A DNA stretch of 64,000 nucleotides, taken from CBFFRJ01 sp963530515. GTDB taxonomy: Bacteria; Pseudomonadota; Gammaproteobacteria; Enterobacterales; Enterobacteriaceae. Positions within the stretch are counted from its first letter, which is position 1; each line of letters opens with the position of its first letter. Of this stretch, positions 16,470-27,000 are shown one piece after another. Location: assembly GCA_963530515.1 (NCBI GenBank), contig CAUSEC010000024.1, forward strand, positions 26,517 through 90,516, read 5' to 3'. Below the pieces are notes generated by a model that saw only the letters and a list, made by a program, of their open reading frames with translations, did not search any database and was not told the DNA's origin. The translations under genes were made by a program, and so were the position numbers.

Positions 16470-16908
16470 AGACATCGTAAAAAGAGAGTTCACCTTTACG
16501 GGCAATCATTTTCTGTAATTGTGATTTGCTGTCCACATCCACACCGGGTGACGCGAGAATAGCGCTGATCAGTTCCTGTGGCACAAAGCGGGTGTTGTAC
16601 CACTCTCCGTTGTAGCACACACGAAAATCCAGCACGTCGATATCGTCATAGCGGTAGCGTGGGCACACATCAAAGAAGAAGAAGGCATTCAGCAGGGCAA
16701 ACAGCACCAGTAACAGCCAGACGGAACCCGCAAGGGTGTCAGACTGCATCATCACGGCGAGGGTCGCAAAAAAAGCGATGTACATGCCGACAAAAAGGCC
16801 GGGGTGTTTGCGAATAAAACTGATGCTAAAGCGTGGGCGATTGTCACGCTTTTCGCGTTGATTGATGCCGTCAATGGTTTCGGTGAGCAGCCGCTGGATC
16901 TCTGTCAT
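16438..16908 (-). CDS. ylaC: Inner-membrane protein YlaC
   Basis: A 156-residue protein matching E. coli YlaC in length and sequence (MTEIQRLLTETIDGINQREKRD). Two hydrophobic segments lie near residues 38-55 and 60-78, followed by a soluble C-terminal part (FVPQELISAILASPGVDVDSKSQLQ). Its function is unknown. It sits between the accessory MocR gene and maa; in E. coli it lies between pdeB and maa, which shows that the block from 6.6 to 16.4 kb is extra here. Confidence 0.92.
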   Translation of the reverse strand: MTEIQRLLTETIDGINQREKRDNRPRFSISFIRKHPGLFVGMYIAFFATLAVMMQSDTLAGSVWLLLVLFALLNAFFFFDVCPRYRYDDIDVLDFRVCYNGEWYNTRFVPQELISAILASPGVDVDSKSQLQKMIARKGELSFYDVFSLSRPGTAQ

Positions 16909-17007
16909 CTGACACCTTCGTATTATCTGTTATGCAGGGAATAAGATATTTTAAGTTGCCACATTGTGTGAAAAAAGTAACAGTTCTGCCGCAAAAAACG
17001 ATAACAG

Positions 17008-17574
17008 TTACGATTTTTCTTCAGGTAGCGTTTTTATGACGCGGGCGGGATTACCTCCGACAACGGTATTGGCCGCGACATCTTTTACAACAACCGCACC
17101 GGATGCGATGACCGCATTATCACCGATGGTGACGCCCGGATTAATCACCGCGCGCCCCCCAATCCAGACGTTATTGCCAATGCGAACCGGTTTCCCGAAT
17201 TCGACACCGCTATTACGCTCCGTGGCATCCAGTGGGTGCGTTGCGGTGTAAATATGTACGCCAGGCGCCAGCATACAGTTGTCGCCAATGTGAATAGGGC
17301 ACACATCAAGCATCACACAATCAAAATTGGCGTAGAATTCTTTACCTAAATAAATATTGTAGCCGTAGTCACAACGAAAGCTGGGTTCAATATATGCCCC
17401 TGCACTTTGGCCCAATAATTCTGAAAGTATGGCCTTACGATCGGCTTTGTCGTACGGGCTTGAGTGGTTAAAGCGGTGAAGTAGCTCTCTGGCATGCATA
17501 CGATCGGCGCGCAGCGTCTCATCAGCTGGCTGATAGGGGAGCCCCGAAATCATTTTTTGTTTTTCTTCATTCAT
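17008..17574 (-). CDS. maa: Maltose O-acetyltransferase
   Basis: This cytoplasmic trimeric enzyme acetylates maltose and glucose with acetyl-CoA. The 188-residue product has the N-terminal Mac domain (MISGLPYQPADETLRADRMHARELLHRFN), then a left-handed beta-helix with hexapeptide repeats ending in GVTIGDNAVIASGAVV. The catalytic histidine lies in YTATHPLD. The ATG at 17574 is chosen by alignment with E. coli Maa; a GTG five codons upstream is also possible. Confidence 0.93.
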   Translation of the reverse strand: MNEEKQKMISGLPYQPADETLRADRMHARELLHRFNHSSPYDKADRKAILSELLGQSAGAYIEPSFRCDYGYNIYLGKEFYANFDCVMLDVCPIHIGDNCMLAPGVHIYTATHPLDATERNSGVEFGKPVRIGNNVWIGGRAVINPGVTIGDNAVIASGAVVVKDVAANTVVGGNPARVIKTLPEEKS

Positions 17575-17637
17575 GAAGATAACGCGCACCTGTTAAAGCA
17601 TGATAAAAACTGAAGCCATAATAAACATCGCGGAAGA

Positions 17638-17856
17638 CTAGCGCACAAATTTCCACACGGAAGAGGGGATTTTGTCGTAAAGCTTATTCATTGTCAGTTC
17701 AGCAAGACGATGATCGGCTGCTGAATAAAACACCGTAAGTTCATCGTCAGGAAGTTCGTATTTATTTTTTTCAATAACACGTTCAAGAGTGTCAATTGTC
17801 TGACAGCGTCTTAAACGCATCAAATAATCAACTTTGGTTAATGGCTTGTCGGACAT
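17638..17856 (-). CDS. hha: Haemolysin expression-modulating protein Hha
   Basis: A 72-residue nucleoid-associated protein almost identical to E. coli Hha (YLMRLRRCQTIDTLERVIEKNKYEL, ending KIPSSVWKFVR). It partners H-NS to silence horizontally acquired and virulence genes and acts as toxin in the Hha-TomB pair. The ATG at 17856 gives the family length. It lies 26 bp downstream of tomB on the same strand, as in E. coli. Confidence 0.97.
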   Translation of the reverse strand: MSDKPLTKVDYLMRLRRCQTIDTLERVIEKNKYELPDDELTVFYSAADHRLAELTMNKLYDKIPSSVWKFVR

Positions 17857-17882
17857 AAATTTACCTTTACTGGTTGTAATAT

Positions 17883-18257
17883 TTAACATGAATGGCTAAC
17901 GGGGTTAGCTTTGCTCACATTAACGAAGCAGCGAAACAGGCGATTGCCTGATTTCCGCCATTTCTGCAAGTCTTGTGTGTTGATACCGTAACTACTGAAC
18001 AGCATAAACGTATCGTCGAGGTATTCGTCAATCTGCTCAATCAACTTATTATCTTCATTATACTTAATTTTATAATTAAGTGCGAAGGTTGCGATATGTT
18101 CGATCAGCTCATTTAACTGTAAATTGATTGCCGAAGTAGGATCGTTAACCCAACCATGATGACTTTCTTCAAGATTCACGAGGCAATCATGGTACAACGT
18201 TTCGCAGAGAAATTTAAGCTGTGCGATATCATGCCTTTTTGGCGAGTATTCGTCCAT
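17883..18257 (-). CDS. tomB: Hha toxicity modulator TomB
   Basis: A 124-residue protein matching E. coli TomB/YbaJ (MDEYSPKRHDIAQLKFLCETLYHDC), which counters Hha by promoting its oxidation and affects biofilm formation. The ATG at 18257 follows AAGGGGA; the frame is open further upstream without homology. It forms the tomB-hha operon. Confidence 0.96.
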   Translation of the reverse strand: MDEYSPKRHDIAQLKFLCETLYHDCLVNLEESHHGWVNDPTSAINLQLNELIEHIATFALNYKIKYNEDNKLIEQIDEYLDDTFMLFSSYGINTQDLQKWRKSGNRLFRCFVNVSKANPVSHSC

Positions 18258-18775
18258 CACGCATCCCCTTCTGAGTCGCTTTTTTTTACTAACCAAACAA
18301 TGCTCGGGATGGAAACTTCTGATCTGACCAGCAGCAAATGCCGCCTTCCTCATTGATTTAACTATAAGCTAGTCTTAAAAAGATTTCATTGCGCTATTAC
18401 GAAAAATTACAATTATTGCGTTTGACCACAAGAATTGAGCTTGCTGAGGAATCCAAAGAGCATCTTAAACATTTGCTTTTAAGACCTGCGGAAGGATAAC
18501 AATCCTTAAACTTCATCACGTTAGCGTATCGCAATAGGTATTTAATATTATATGAATATCTTGCGCAGAGAATAACCAGGAATATTCTTACTTAAACTGA
18601 TTGTACCAGTTTATTAAGAGTAATACCCGAATATATAAGATGTACTCTCAATGCCGTATTAATTCTAAGCCTTATTTATCATGCATAAAATAAACAATCA
18701 GACAATAAGTGTATTTAATGATTTGAAGTACAGATATGAAAAAGGCCGCTTGCGCGGCCTTTTCTTTTAGCTAAC
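18258..18775. other. AT-rich non-coding gap between tomB and acrB
   Basis: No credible gene is visible in these 518 bp. The tomB-hha promoter should lie at the left side (minus strand) and the acrB terminator occupies the right end. The high AT content is what H-NS/Hha would bind, so self-regulation is possible but not shown. Confidence 0.6.
18740..18763 (-). terminator. acrAB terminator
   Basis: A 10-bp perfect stem (AAAAGGCCGC/GCGGCCTTTT) with loop TTGC lies 13 bp past the acrB stop; on the minus strand the right arm runs into a T-tract. Confidence 0.85.
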
Positions 18776-21700
18776 TCAGTGTTGCTCAACCTTATGGCTG
18801 TGCTCCACATCTTCATTCTTGCGGCTAAAGCGGCGGCGAACCACCACAAAGAACACAGGAACGAAGAAGATAGCCAGTACGGTTGCCGTAATCATACCGC
18901 CCATTACGCCAGTACCTACGGCGTTCTGTGCACCAGAACCGGCACCAGAGCTGATAACCAGCGGCAGAACCCCGAGAATGAACGCCAGAGACGTCATCAG
19001 GATGGGGCGCAGACGCATACGTACCGCTTCCAGCGTGGCTTCAATCAGCCCTTTGCCTTCTTTATCCATGAGGTCTTTGGCGAATTCCACGATAAGTATC
19101 GCGTTCTTCGCCGACAAGCCAATGGTTGTCAGCAGGCCCACCTGGAAGTACACGTCGTTAGTCAGACCGCGGAAGGTTGCTGCCAGCAGTGCACCGACGA
19201 CACCCAGCGGAACGACCAGCATGACTGAGAACGGAATTGACCAGCTCTCGTACAAGGCTGCCAGACACAGGAACACCACAATCAGCGAGATGGCGTACAG
19301 CGCAGGGGCCTGGTTACCGGACAGACGTTCCTGATAGGACATCCCCGTCCAGTCGTAACCAATACCGGTCGGGAGTTTACCTGCCAGTTCTTCCATCATC
19401 GTCATCGCTTCACCGGTACTTTTGCCCGGAGCGGCCTGACCAAGAATTTCCATGGAAGGTAAGCCGTTGTAACGTTCCAGACGCGGTGAACCGTATTCCC
19501 AATGCGAGGTCGCAAAGGCTGAGAACGGCACCATCTGCCCGTTGGTTCCACGTACGAACCACTGTCCGATATCGTCCGGCAACATACGGTATTTCGCTTC
19601 GGACATCAGGTAGACTTTTTTCACGCGACCACGGTCGATGAAGTCATTCACGTAGCTACCACCCCATGCTGAGCCCAACGTGGTGTTGATATCGCTAAGT
19701 GAAACGCCCAGTGCCTGCGCTTTTTCCTGATCGATATTGACCTTGAACTGCGGGGTATCTTCCAGACCGTTTGGACGCACGCCTACGAGCAAGTCAGGAT
19801 GTTTGGCAATCTCACCAAACAGCTGGTTACGCGCCTGCATCAGCTTGTCATGACCAAGGTTTGCCTGGTCAATTAACTGGAAGTCAAAGCCGGTCGCGGT
19901 ACCCAGTTCCACAATTGCTGGCAGGTTGAAGGCGAACACCATCGCATCTTTAATCTGCGAGAAGTGCGCACTTGCACGTCCGGCAATGGCCGGAACTTTG
20001 TTCTCTTCGCCTGGACGCTCATCCCAGTTTTTCAGAGAAACGAACGCAAGACCGGTGTTCTGACCACGTCCCGAGAAGCCGAAGCCGTTAACGGTAAACA
20101 CGGAGTTCACGTTATCTTTTTCGTTATCAAGGTAGTATTTAGACACTTCATCCAGCACTTTTTGCGTACGCTCTTGCGTCGCACCCGCCGGAAGCTGCGC
20201 CATGGTCAGGAACACGCCCTGGTCTTCATCTGGCAGGAACGAACTTGGCAGACGAACAAACAGGACCGCCATGCCCACCACGATAATAATGTACAGCACC
20301 AGGTAACGACCGGTACTGCGCAGGATGTTGCCCACGCTGTCGGTGTAGTGGTGCGTACTCTTATCAAATACGCGGTTGAACCAGCCAAAGAATCCTTTCT
20401 TGCCTTCACCGTGATCGCCTTTGGCAATCGGTTTAAGCATGGTCGCACACAGCGCAGGGGTCAGAATCAACGCAACCAGCACTGACAGGGCCATTGCTGA
20501 AACGATGGTGATAGAGAACTGACGATAAATTGCACCGGTCGAACCACCAAAGAAGGCCATCGGGATAAATACCGCCGACAGCACCATCGCAATCCCCACC
20601 AGAGCACCCTGAATCTGGCCCATGGATTTACGCGTGGCTTCTTTTGGCGGCAGCCCCTCTTCGGACATGACACGCTCGACGTTCTCCACCACCACGATAG
20701 CGTCATCCACGAGCAAGCCGATCGCCAGCACCATACCAAACATGGTCAGGGTGTTTATCGAATAGCCAAAGATGGAGAGGATCGCGAACGTCCCCAGCAA
20801 GACGACGGGCACCGCGATGGTTGGAATCAGCGTTGCACGGAAGTTTTGCAGGAACAGGTACATAACGAGGAATACCAGTACGATCGCTTCGACCAGCGTT
20901 TTCACCACTTCGTTAATAGAAATCTTAACGAACGGGGTGGTGTCGTACGGGTAAACCGCTTTCAGGCCGTGGGGGAAGAACGGTTCCAGTTTCGCGATGG
21001 TCGCGCGTACTGCATTGGCCGTGTCCAGGGCGTTGGCACCGGTTGCCAGTTTAATACCCAAACCTGAGGCAGGCTGACCGTTGTAACGTGCGATAACGTC
21101 ATAGTTCTCACCGCCCAGCTCAATCTTCGCCACATCACGCAGACGAACCTGTGAACCATCCTGATTCACTTTCAGCATGATTTTGCCGAACTCTTCGGTC
21201 GAGGTCAGACGGGTTTGCGCGATGATGGAGGCGTTCAACTGCTGGCCTTTCACCGGCGGTGTACCGCCTAACTGACCGGCTGCGACCTGGGCGTTCTGCG
21301 CTTTAATTGCCGCAATCACGTCCACTGGCGTCAGCTGGAAGTTGTTCAGTTTGGTCGGGTCCATCCAGATACGCATTGCATACTGCGCACCGAACAGCTG
21401 TACGTCACCCACGCCGGTTGTACGGCTGACCGGGTCTTTAATAGTTGCACCGACGTAGTCCGCAATATCTTCCTGGGTCATGGAACCGTCGGTACTGATC
21501 ATACCGAGAACCATCAGGAAGCTACTGGAGGACTTCTCGACGCTCACGCCTTGCTGCTGTACTTCTTGCGGTAATAACGGCATAGCCAGCTGCAGTTTGT
21601 TCTGCACCTGAACCTGCGCGATATCCGCATCTGTACCAGAATCAAAGGTGATCGTTATCTGTACCGTACCAGAGGAATCGCTGGTGGAGGACATGTAGAG

Positions 21701-21925
21701 CAGGCCATCGATACCGTTCATGTTCTGTTCGATAACCTGCGTCACGGTGTCCTGCACCGTTTTAGCATCTGCACCCGGATAGGACGCGCTAATCTGAATT
21801 GCCGGTGGCGCAATGGTAGGATATTGCGCAACAGGCAGCTTCAGGATCGCAAGACCCCCCGCTAGCATGATGATGATCGCTATTACCCACGCAAATATGG
21901 GGCGATCAATAAAGAAATTTGGCAT
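18776..21925 (-). CDS. acrB: Multidrug efflux RND transporter permease AcrB
   Basis: This 1049-residue inner-membrane trimer pumps drugs, bile salts and dyes out through TolC using the proton gradient. It has 12 membrane helices and two large periplasmic loops. It starts MPNFFIDRPIFAWVIAIIIML and the proton-relay aspartates are in GLLVDDAIVVVENVERVM (about 407-408). The second-half relay lysine (LSAKNAILIVEFAKDL) is present. The length equals E. coli AcrB. It follows acrA by 22 bp in one operon repressed by AcrR. Confidence 0.98.
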   Translation of the reverse strand: MPNFFIDRPIFAWVIAIIIMLAGGLAILKLPVAQYPTIAPPAIQISASYPGADAKTVQDTVTQVIEQNMNGIDGLLYMSSTSDSSGTVQITITFDSGTDADIAQVQVQNKLQLAMPLLPQEVQQQGVSVEKSSSSFLMVLGMISTDGSMTQEDIADYVGATIKDPVSRTTGVGDVQLFGAQYAMRIWMDPTKLNNFQLTPVDVIAAIKAQNAQVAAGQLGGTPPVKGQQLNASIIAQTRLTSTEEFGKIMLKVNQDGSQVRLRDVAKIELGGENYDVIARYNGQPASGLGIKLATGANALDTANAVRATIAKLEPFFPHGLKAVYPYDTTPFVKISINEVVKTLVEAIVLVFLVMYLFLQNFRATLIPTIAVPVVLLGTFAILSIFGYSINTLTMFGMVLAIGLLVDDAIVVVENVERVMSEEGLPPKEATRKSMGQIQGALVGIAMVLSAVFIPMAFFGGSTGAIYRQFSITIVSAMALSVLVALILTPALCATMLKPIAKGDHGEGKKGFFGWFNRVFDKSTHHYTDSVGNILRSTGRYLVLYIIIVVGMAVLFVRLPSSFLPDEDQGVFLTMAQLPAGATQERTQKVLDEVSKYYLDNEKDNVNSVFTVNGFGFSGRGQNTGLAFVSLKNWDERPGEENKVPAIAGRASAHFSQIKDAMVFAFNLPAIVELGTATGFDFQLIDQANLGHDKLMQARNQLFGEIAKHPDLLVGVRPNGLEDTPQFKVNIDQEKAQALGVSLSDINTTLGSAWGGSYVNDFIDRGRVKKVYLMSEAKYRMLPDDIGQWFVRGTNGQMVPFSAFATSHWEYGSPRLERYNGLPSMEILGQAAPGKSTGEAMTMMEELAGKLPTGIGYDWTGMSYQERLSGNQAPALYAISLIVVFLCLAALYESWSIPFSVMLVVPLGVVGALLAATFRGLTNDVYFQVGLLTTIGLSAKNAILIVEFAKDLMDKEGKGLIEATLEAVRMRLRPILMTSLAFILGVLPLVISSGAGSGAQNAVGTGVMGGMITATVLAIFFVPVFFVVVRRRFSRKNEDVEHSHKVEQH

Positions 21926-21947
21926 GTCTTAACGGCTCCTGTTTAAG

Positions 21948-23141
21948 TTAAGACTTAGACGGCTGGGACTGCGCACCTGCCGGGGCTTGCTCTTTGTTAT
22001 CTGCCGTCACTTCCTGAGCTTTAACTTGCGCACCCGGTCTGACTTTCTGCAAGCCGGTGATAATGACGCGATCGCCTGCTTTAAGACCATCCGTTACCAG
22101 CCATTTATCACCGATAGCCTGGGAAGCGGTGAGAGTGCGAACTTCAACTTTATCGCCTTCACCGACGACCATCGCCGTTGCTTCGCCACGCGGGGTACGG
22201 GTGATACCCTGTTGTGGAACCAGCAGTGCGTTAGGATTGGTACCTTCTTCCAGTTTCGCGCGAACAAACAGACCTGGCAGCAGCGTCATGTCTTTGTTCG
22301 GGAAAATGGCGCGTAAGGTGATAGAACCGGTGGTTTGATCCACGGTCACATCCGAGAACTCCAGCGTACCTGACTGCGGGTATTTCACGCCGTCATTGGT
22401 CACCAGTTCCACTTTCGCTTTGCCGTTTTCTTGTTTCAGTGTGCCGTTCGCCAGTTCCTGCTTCAGACGCAGGTAATCATTACTGGATTGGGTGACGTCA
22501 ACGTAGATGGGATCAAGTTGCTGAACGGTAGAAAGTGCAGTGGCCTGACCACTTTGCACTAACGCGCCTTCCGTGACGGAAGATTTACCAATACGCCCAC
22601 TGATTGGCGATGTGACTTTGGTATAAGCAAGATTAATGCGTGCGGTTTCTACAGCGGCTTTAGCGGCCACAACAGCGGCAGCTGTTTGTTGCGCATCAGC
22701 ACGGGCTGTATCGAAATCTTGTTGACTGATGTACTTCGTGCCAACCAGTTTCTGATAACGGCTCAGGGTCATTTGCGAAATGTTTGCCGCAGCCTGCGCC
22801 TTCGCTAAATCACCTTTCGCGCTTTCATACGCGGCCTGATAGGTAGCCGGATCAATCTGATAGAGTGAGACACCCGCTTCAACGTCACTGCCTTCCGTGA
22901 AGTTGCGCTTTAAAATAATACCACTGACCTGCGGACGGACTTCCGCAATACGGAATGCGCTGGTCCTGCCCGGAAGTTCTGTTGTGACCTGCAGAGGTTC
23001 AGTTTTGAGCGTAACCACGCCCACTTCTGGCATCTGCCCTCCCGCCTGTTGAGCGGGTTTTTCGTCACATCCTGTAAGCGCTAAGCTGCCTGAAAGCATC
23101 AGAACGACCGCCAGAGGCGTAAACCCTCTGTTTTTGTTCAT
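21948..23141 (-). CDS. acrA: Efflux periplasmic adaptor lipoprotein AcrA
   Basis: A 397-residue membrane fusion protein linking AcrB to TolC. The signal peptide ends in a lipobox (LALTGC), so the mature protein is lipid-anchored to the inner membrane. Domains in order are a beta-barrel/lipoyl half, an alpha-helical hairpin rich in Ala/Gln (about 100-170), the second lipoyl half (ARINLAYTKVTSPISGRIG) and the membrane-proximal domain. The ATG at 23141 gives the exact E. coli length; upstream in-frame starts would spoil the signal peptide. Confidence 0.98.
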   Translation of the reverse strand: MNKNRGFTPLAVVLMLSGSLALTGCDEKPAQQAGGQMPEVGVVTLKTEPLQVTTELPGRTSAFRIAEVRPQVSGIILKRNFTEGSDVEAGVSLYQIDPATYQAAYESAKGDLAKAQAAANISQMTLSRYQKLVGTKYISQQDFDTARADAQQTAAAVVAAKAAVETARINLAYTKVTSPISGRIGKSSVTEGALVQSGQATALSTVQQLDPIYVDVTQSSNDYLRLKQELANGTLKQENGKAKVELVTNDGVKYPQSGTLEFSDVTVDQTTGSITLRAIFPNKDMTLLPGLFVRAKLEEGTNPNALLVPQQGITRTPRGEATAMVVGEGDKVEVRTLTASQAIGDKWLVTDGLKAGDRVIITGLQKVRPGAQVKAQEVTADNKEQAPAGAQSQPSKS

Positions 23142-23226
23142 ATGTAAACCTCGAGTGTCCGATTTCAAATTGATCAATGGATCACGTATCCCAAACCCAT
23201 TGCTGCGTTTATATTATCGTCATGCT

Positions 23227-23256
23227 ATGGTACAAACATTCACAAATGTATGTAAA
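23227..23256 (-). promoter_or_regulatory. Candidate acrAB promoter
   Basis: Reading the minus strand, TTTACA (23256-23251) and TACCAT (23232-23227) are separated by 18 bp. The AcrR palindrome fills the spacer, so repressor binding would block polymerase. Confidence 0.55.
23231..23254. promoter_or_regulatory. AcrR operator
   Basis: This 24-bp near-perfect palindrome matches the E. coli AcrR operator, with outer arms TACAAACATT and AATGTATGTA, differing at one base of the left arm. It lies in the 141-bp gap between acrA and acrR. Confidence 0.88.
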
Positions 23257-23282
23257 TCTGACTCCTGTCAATTCACCAACAT

Positions 23283-23302
23283 ATGGCACGAAAAACCAAA
23301 CA
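23283..23302. promoter_or_regulatory. marbox for MarA/SoxS/Rob
   Basis: The first 20 bases of acrR (ATGGCACGAAAAACCAAACA) fit the marbox consensus AYnGCACnnWnnRYYAAAYn at every fixed position. It covers the acrR start codon and would act on the divergent acrAB promoter, as in E. coli. Confidence 0.75.
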
Positions 23303-23936
23303 ACAGGCTCTGGAAACACGTCAACACATCCTTGATGTGGCTTTGCGTCTTTTCTCCCAGCAGGGCGTCTCGTCAACCTCCCTTGCAGATATTGCTCAGG
23401 CGGCGGGGGTAACACGTGGTGCGATTTACTGGCATTTCAAAAACAAGTCAGAATTGTTCGGTGAAATTTGGGAATTGTCAGAATCCAGTATTAGCGATCT
23501 TGAGACTGAGTATCGGGCAAAATTTCCGGACGATCCACTCTCAGTTTTAAGGGAAATTTTAGTCTATGTCCTTGAAGCTACCGTTATTGAAGAACGCCGA
23601 CGCCTGATGATGGAAATCATATTTCATAAATGTGAGTTTGTCGGTGAAATGGCCATCGTGCAGCAGGCACAGCGTAATTTATGCCTCGAAAGTTACGACC
23701 GTATTGAGCAAACGCTCAGAGACTGCATGGAGGCGAAACTACTGCCGGCCAATTTGCTCACCAGACGGGCGGCTATCCTGATGCGTGGCTACATTTCCGG
23801 CATCATGGAAAACTGGCTTTTTGCCCCCCAATCCTTTGACTTAAAAACAGAAGCCAGGGACTTTGTGGCAATTCTACTCGAAATGTGCAGCTTTTGCCCA
23901 ACGCTTCATAATAGCGCGGAAAATCCAGTCGCTTAA
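23283..23936 (+). CDS. acrR: TetR-family repressor AcrR
   Basis: A 217-residue repressor of acrAB. The N-terminal helix-turn-helix (about 10-55: RQHILDVALRLFSQQGV, LADIAQAAGVTRGAIYWHFKNKSEL) matches E. coli AcrR, and the C-terminal helical domain binds drugs and releases DNA. The gene is intact, so there is no sign of constitutive efflux through repressor loss. It is divergent from acrAB and its start codon lies within a marbox. Confidence 0.97.
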   Translation: MARKTKQQALETRQHILDVALRLFSQQGVSSTSLADIAQAAGVTRGAIYWHFKNKSELFGEIWELSESSISDLETEYRAKFPDDPLSVLREILVYVLEATVIEERRRLMMEIIFHKCEFVGEMAIVQQAQRNLCLESYDRIEQTLRDCMEAKLLPANLLTRRAAILMRGYISGIMENWLFAPQSFDLKTEARDFVAILLEMCSFCPTLHNSAENPVA

Positions 23937-24059
23937 GTCTGTTCTGTGCGGAAATATCTGAACGCAATCTCAGGCGACTAGGTTGTCCAATCGCGGCATG
24001 CTATTCTTCGCCGGTGGCTAGTTTCGGCCATCTTTCCTGTATACAGATTAATCACGCAA

Positions 24060-27000
24060 ATGATGCTGCATTTCACTCGCTCGCGCCGTCCGCACTCAGC
24101 TTTGGCTGCCATATTGTTTATTGTCTTTGCCTTGTTCACCGGCCAGGCCGTTGGGGCGACGACAGGTAATGAATTACCTTCCCGTAGTGATGTTCAGAGC
24201 CAGTTAGACGGGCTCAATAAGCAAAAAGATCCCACGGCGGTCGACAAACTGGTCATTGAAGATCTGACCGCCACGCTGGAAACCCTCGATAAAATCGACC
24301 GGGTGAAGCAAGAAACGACGCTGCTCAAACAAAAAGTTACCCAGGCCCCGGATAAACTTCGCCAGGCAACTGACGCCCTTAGCGGTTTGAGTGATAAAGA
24401 CAACGATGATGAAACGCGTAAAACGCTCGCGACATTATCGTTGCGCCAGCTGGAGTCTCGTCTGGCTCAGCTTCTTGATGACCTGCAAACGTCGCAAAAC
24501 GATTTATCCAACTACAACAGCCAACTGGTGTCTTTGCAGACGCAGCCTGAGCGCGTTCAGAATCAGATGTACGCGGCTTCGCAGCAGTTGCAGCAGATTC
24601 GCAATCGCCTGAACGGCACCGCAGCCGGGGAAGGGACGCTACGCCCAACGCAACAGGCGCTGTTGCTGGCCCAGCAGGCCTTACTGAATGCGCAAATCGA
24701 GCAGTTGCGTAAAAGTCTGGAAGGCAACACGGTCTTGCAGGACACCCTGCAGAAACAGCGTGATTTTGTGACGGCCAACAGTAACCGCCTTGAGCATCAG
24801 CTTCAGCTGCTGCAGGAAGCGGTAAACAACAAACGTCTGACGTTGACCGAAAAGACCGCCCAGGAAGCCGTCACGCCGGATGAGACCGCGCGTATCCAGG
24901 CGGTGCCGCTGGTGAAGCAGGAGCTGGACGTCAACCACCAGCTCAGTCAGAAGCTGATTACCGCCACTCAGAATGGTAACGCCCTGGTCCAGCAGAATAT
25001 CAAAGTGAAGAACTGGCTCGATCGCGCATTGCAATCTGAGCGCACCATTAAAGAGCAGATCTCTGTTCTCAAAGGCAGCCTTCTGCTGTCTCGTATTCTT
25101 TATCAGCAGCAGCAAACCTTGCCTTCTGCGGATGAGCTTGAGGACATGACCAACCGCATCGCGGATTTGCGTCTTGAGCAGTTTGAAGTGAATCAGCAGC
25201 GCGACGCGTTGTTCCAGAGCGACACCTTCGTCGCCAAACTGGAAGAAGGCCACCAGAGCGACGTTAACGACGAAGTGCACGATGCGTTGCTGCAGGTTGT
25301 GGACATGCGCCGGGAGCTGCTGGATCAGTTGAACAAGCAGCTGGGTAACCAGCTAATGATGGCGATTAACCTGCAGGTCAATCAGCAGCAGCTGATGAGC
25401 GTATCGAAAAGCCTGCAGGAAATTCTGACCCAGCAAATTTTCTGGGTTAACAGCAATAAACCGATGGACTGGGACTGGATTAAATCCTTCCCGCAGGCGC
25501 TGAAAGACCAGATTAGCAAGATGAAAATTACCGTGAACTGGGAAAAAGCCTGGCCTGCGGTTGCCATTGCCTTCCTGACCGGTTTGCCCTTGCTGTTGAT
25601 TGCGGGGCTGATCCGCTGGCGCTTAAGCTGGCTGCGCAGCTACCAGGCGAAACTGGCGTTGCAGGTAGGGCAACTGCGTAACGACAGCCAGCTGCACACG
25701 CCAAAAGCTATCCTGATTGACTTGATTCGTGCGCTGCCGGTGTGCCTGATTATTCTGGCTATCGGTCTCATTTTGCTGACCATGCAGATCAACATCAGTG
25801 AACTGCTGTGGGCATTTAGTAAAAAACTGGCCGTGTTCTGGCTGGTGTTTGGCTTGTGCTGGAAAGTCCTGGAAAGGGGCGGTGTCGCGGTCAACCACTT
25901 CAACATGCCGGAACAGCTGACCAGCCACTGGCGTCGCCAAATTGTCCGCATCAGTCTTGCGCTGCTGCCGCTGCATTTCTGGTCGGTCGTCTCCGAACTT
26001 TCTCCGCTGCACCTGATGGACGATGTGCTGGGCCAGGCGGTGATTCTGCTGAATCTGCTGGTCATCACCGGTCTTGTCTGGCCGATGTTCCGTGAAAGCT
26101 GGCGCGACAAAGAGTCACACAGCATGCGTCTGCTGACCATCACAGTGCTGGCTTTCGTACCGGTGGCGCTGATGGTGCTGACGGCAACGGGCTATTTCTA
26201 CACCACGCTGCGCCTCTCAGGCCGCTGGATTGAAACCGTCTATCTGGTGATTGTCTGGAACCTGCTCTACCAGACCGTTCTGCGCGGTCTGAGCGTTGCT
26301 GCAAGGCGTATCGCCTACCGCCGTGCGCTGGCGCGCCGTCAGAACATGGTGAAAGAAGGGGCCGAAGGGGCGGAACCGCAGGAAGAGCCGACGATTGCGC
26401 TCGAACAGGTTAACCAGCAAACGCTGCGCATCACCATGCTGGTGATGATCTCCCTGTTTGCCGTCCTGTTCTGGGCGATCTGGTCAGATTTGATCACTGT
26501 ATTTGCCTATCTGGACAGCGTTGTCCTCTGGCATTACAACGGCACGGAAGCGGGTGCCGCGGTGATGAAAAGCGTCACCATGGGCAGCATACTCTTCGCG
26601 CTCATTGCTTCAGTGATAGCCTGGGCGCTGATACGAAACCTGCCTGGCTTGCTGGAAGTGCTGGTTCTCTCGCGCCTGAACATGCGCCAGGGGGCATCGT
26701 ACGCTATCACCACCATTCTCAATTACGTGATTATTGGGGCGGGTGCGATGACGGTGTTCGGCTCGCTCGGCGTGTCGTGGGATAAACTGCAATGGCTGGC
26801 GGCAGCGCTGTCGGTGGGTCTTGGTTTTGGCTTGCAGGAAATTTTCGGTAACTTCGTTTCCGGTCTCATCATCCTGTTTGAGCGCCCGGTGCGTATCGGC
26901 GATACCGTTACCATCGGCACCTTCTCCGGTTCGGTCAGTAAAATCCGTATTCGCGCCACGACGATCACCGATTTTGATCGTAAAGAGGTCATTATCCCGA

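Noticed and set aside
18354..18480. tomB promoter with TATAGT as a minus-strand -10 near 18361-18366
   Set aside because: No acceptable -35 lies at 16-18 bp, so the exact promoter was not called.
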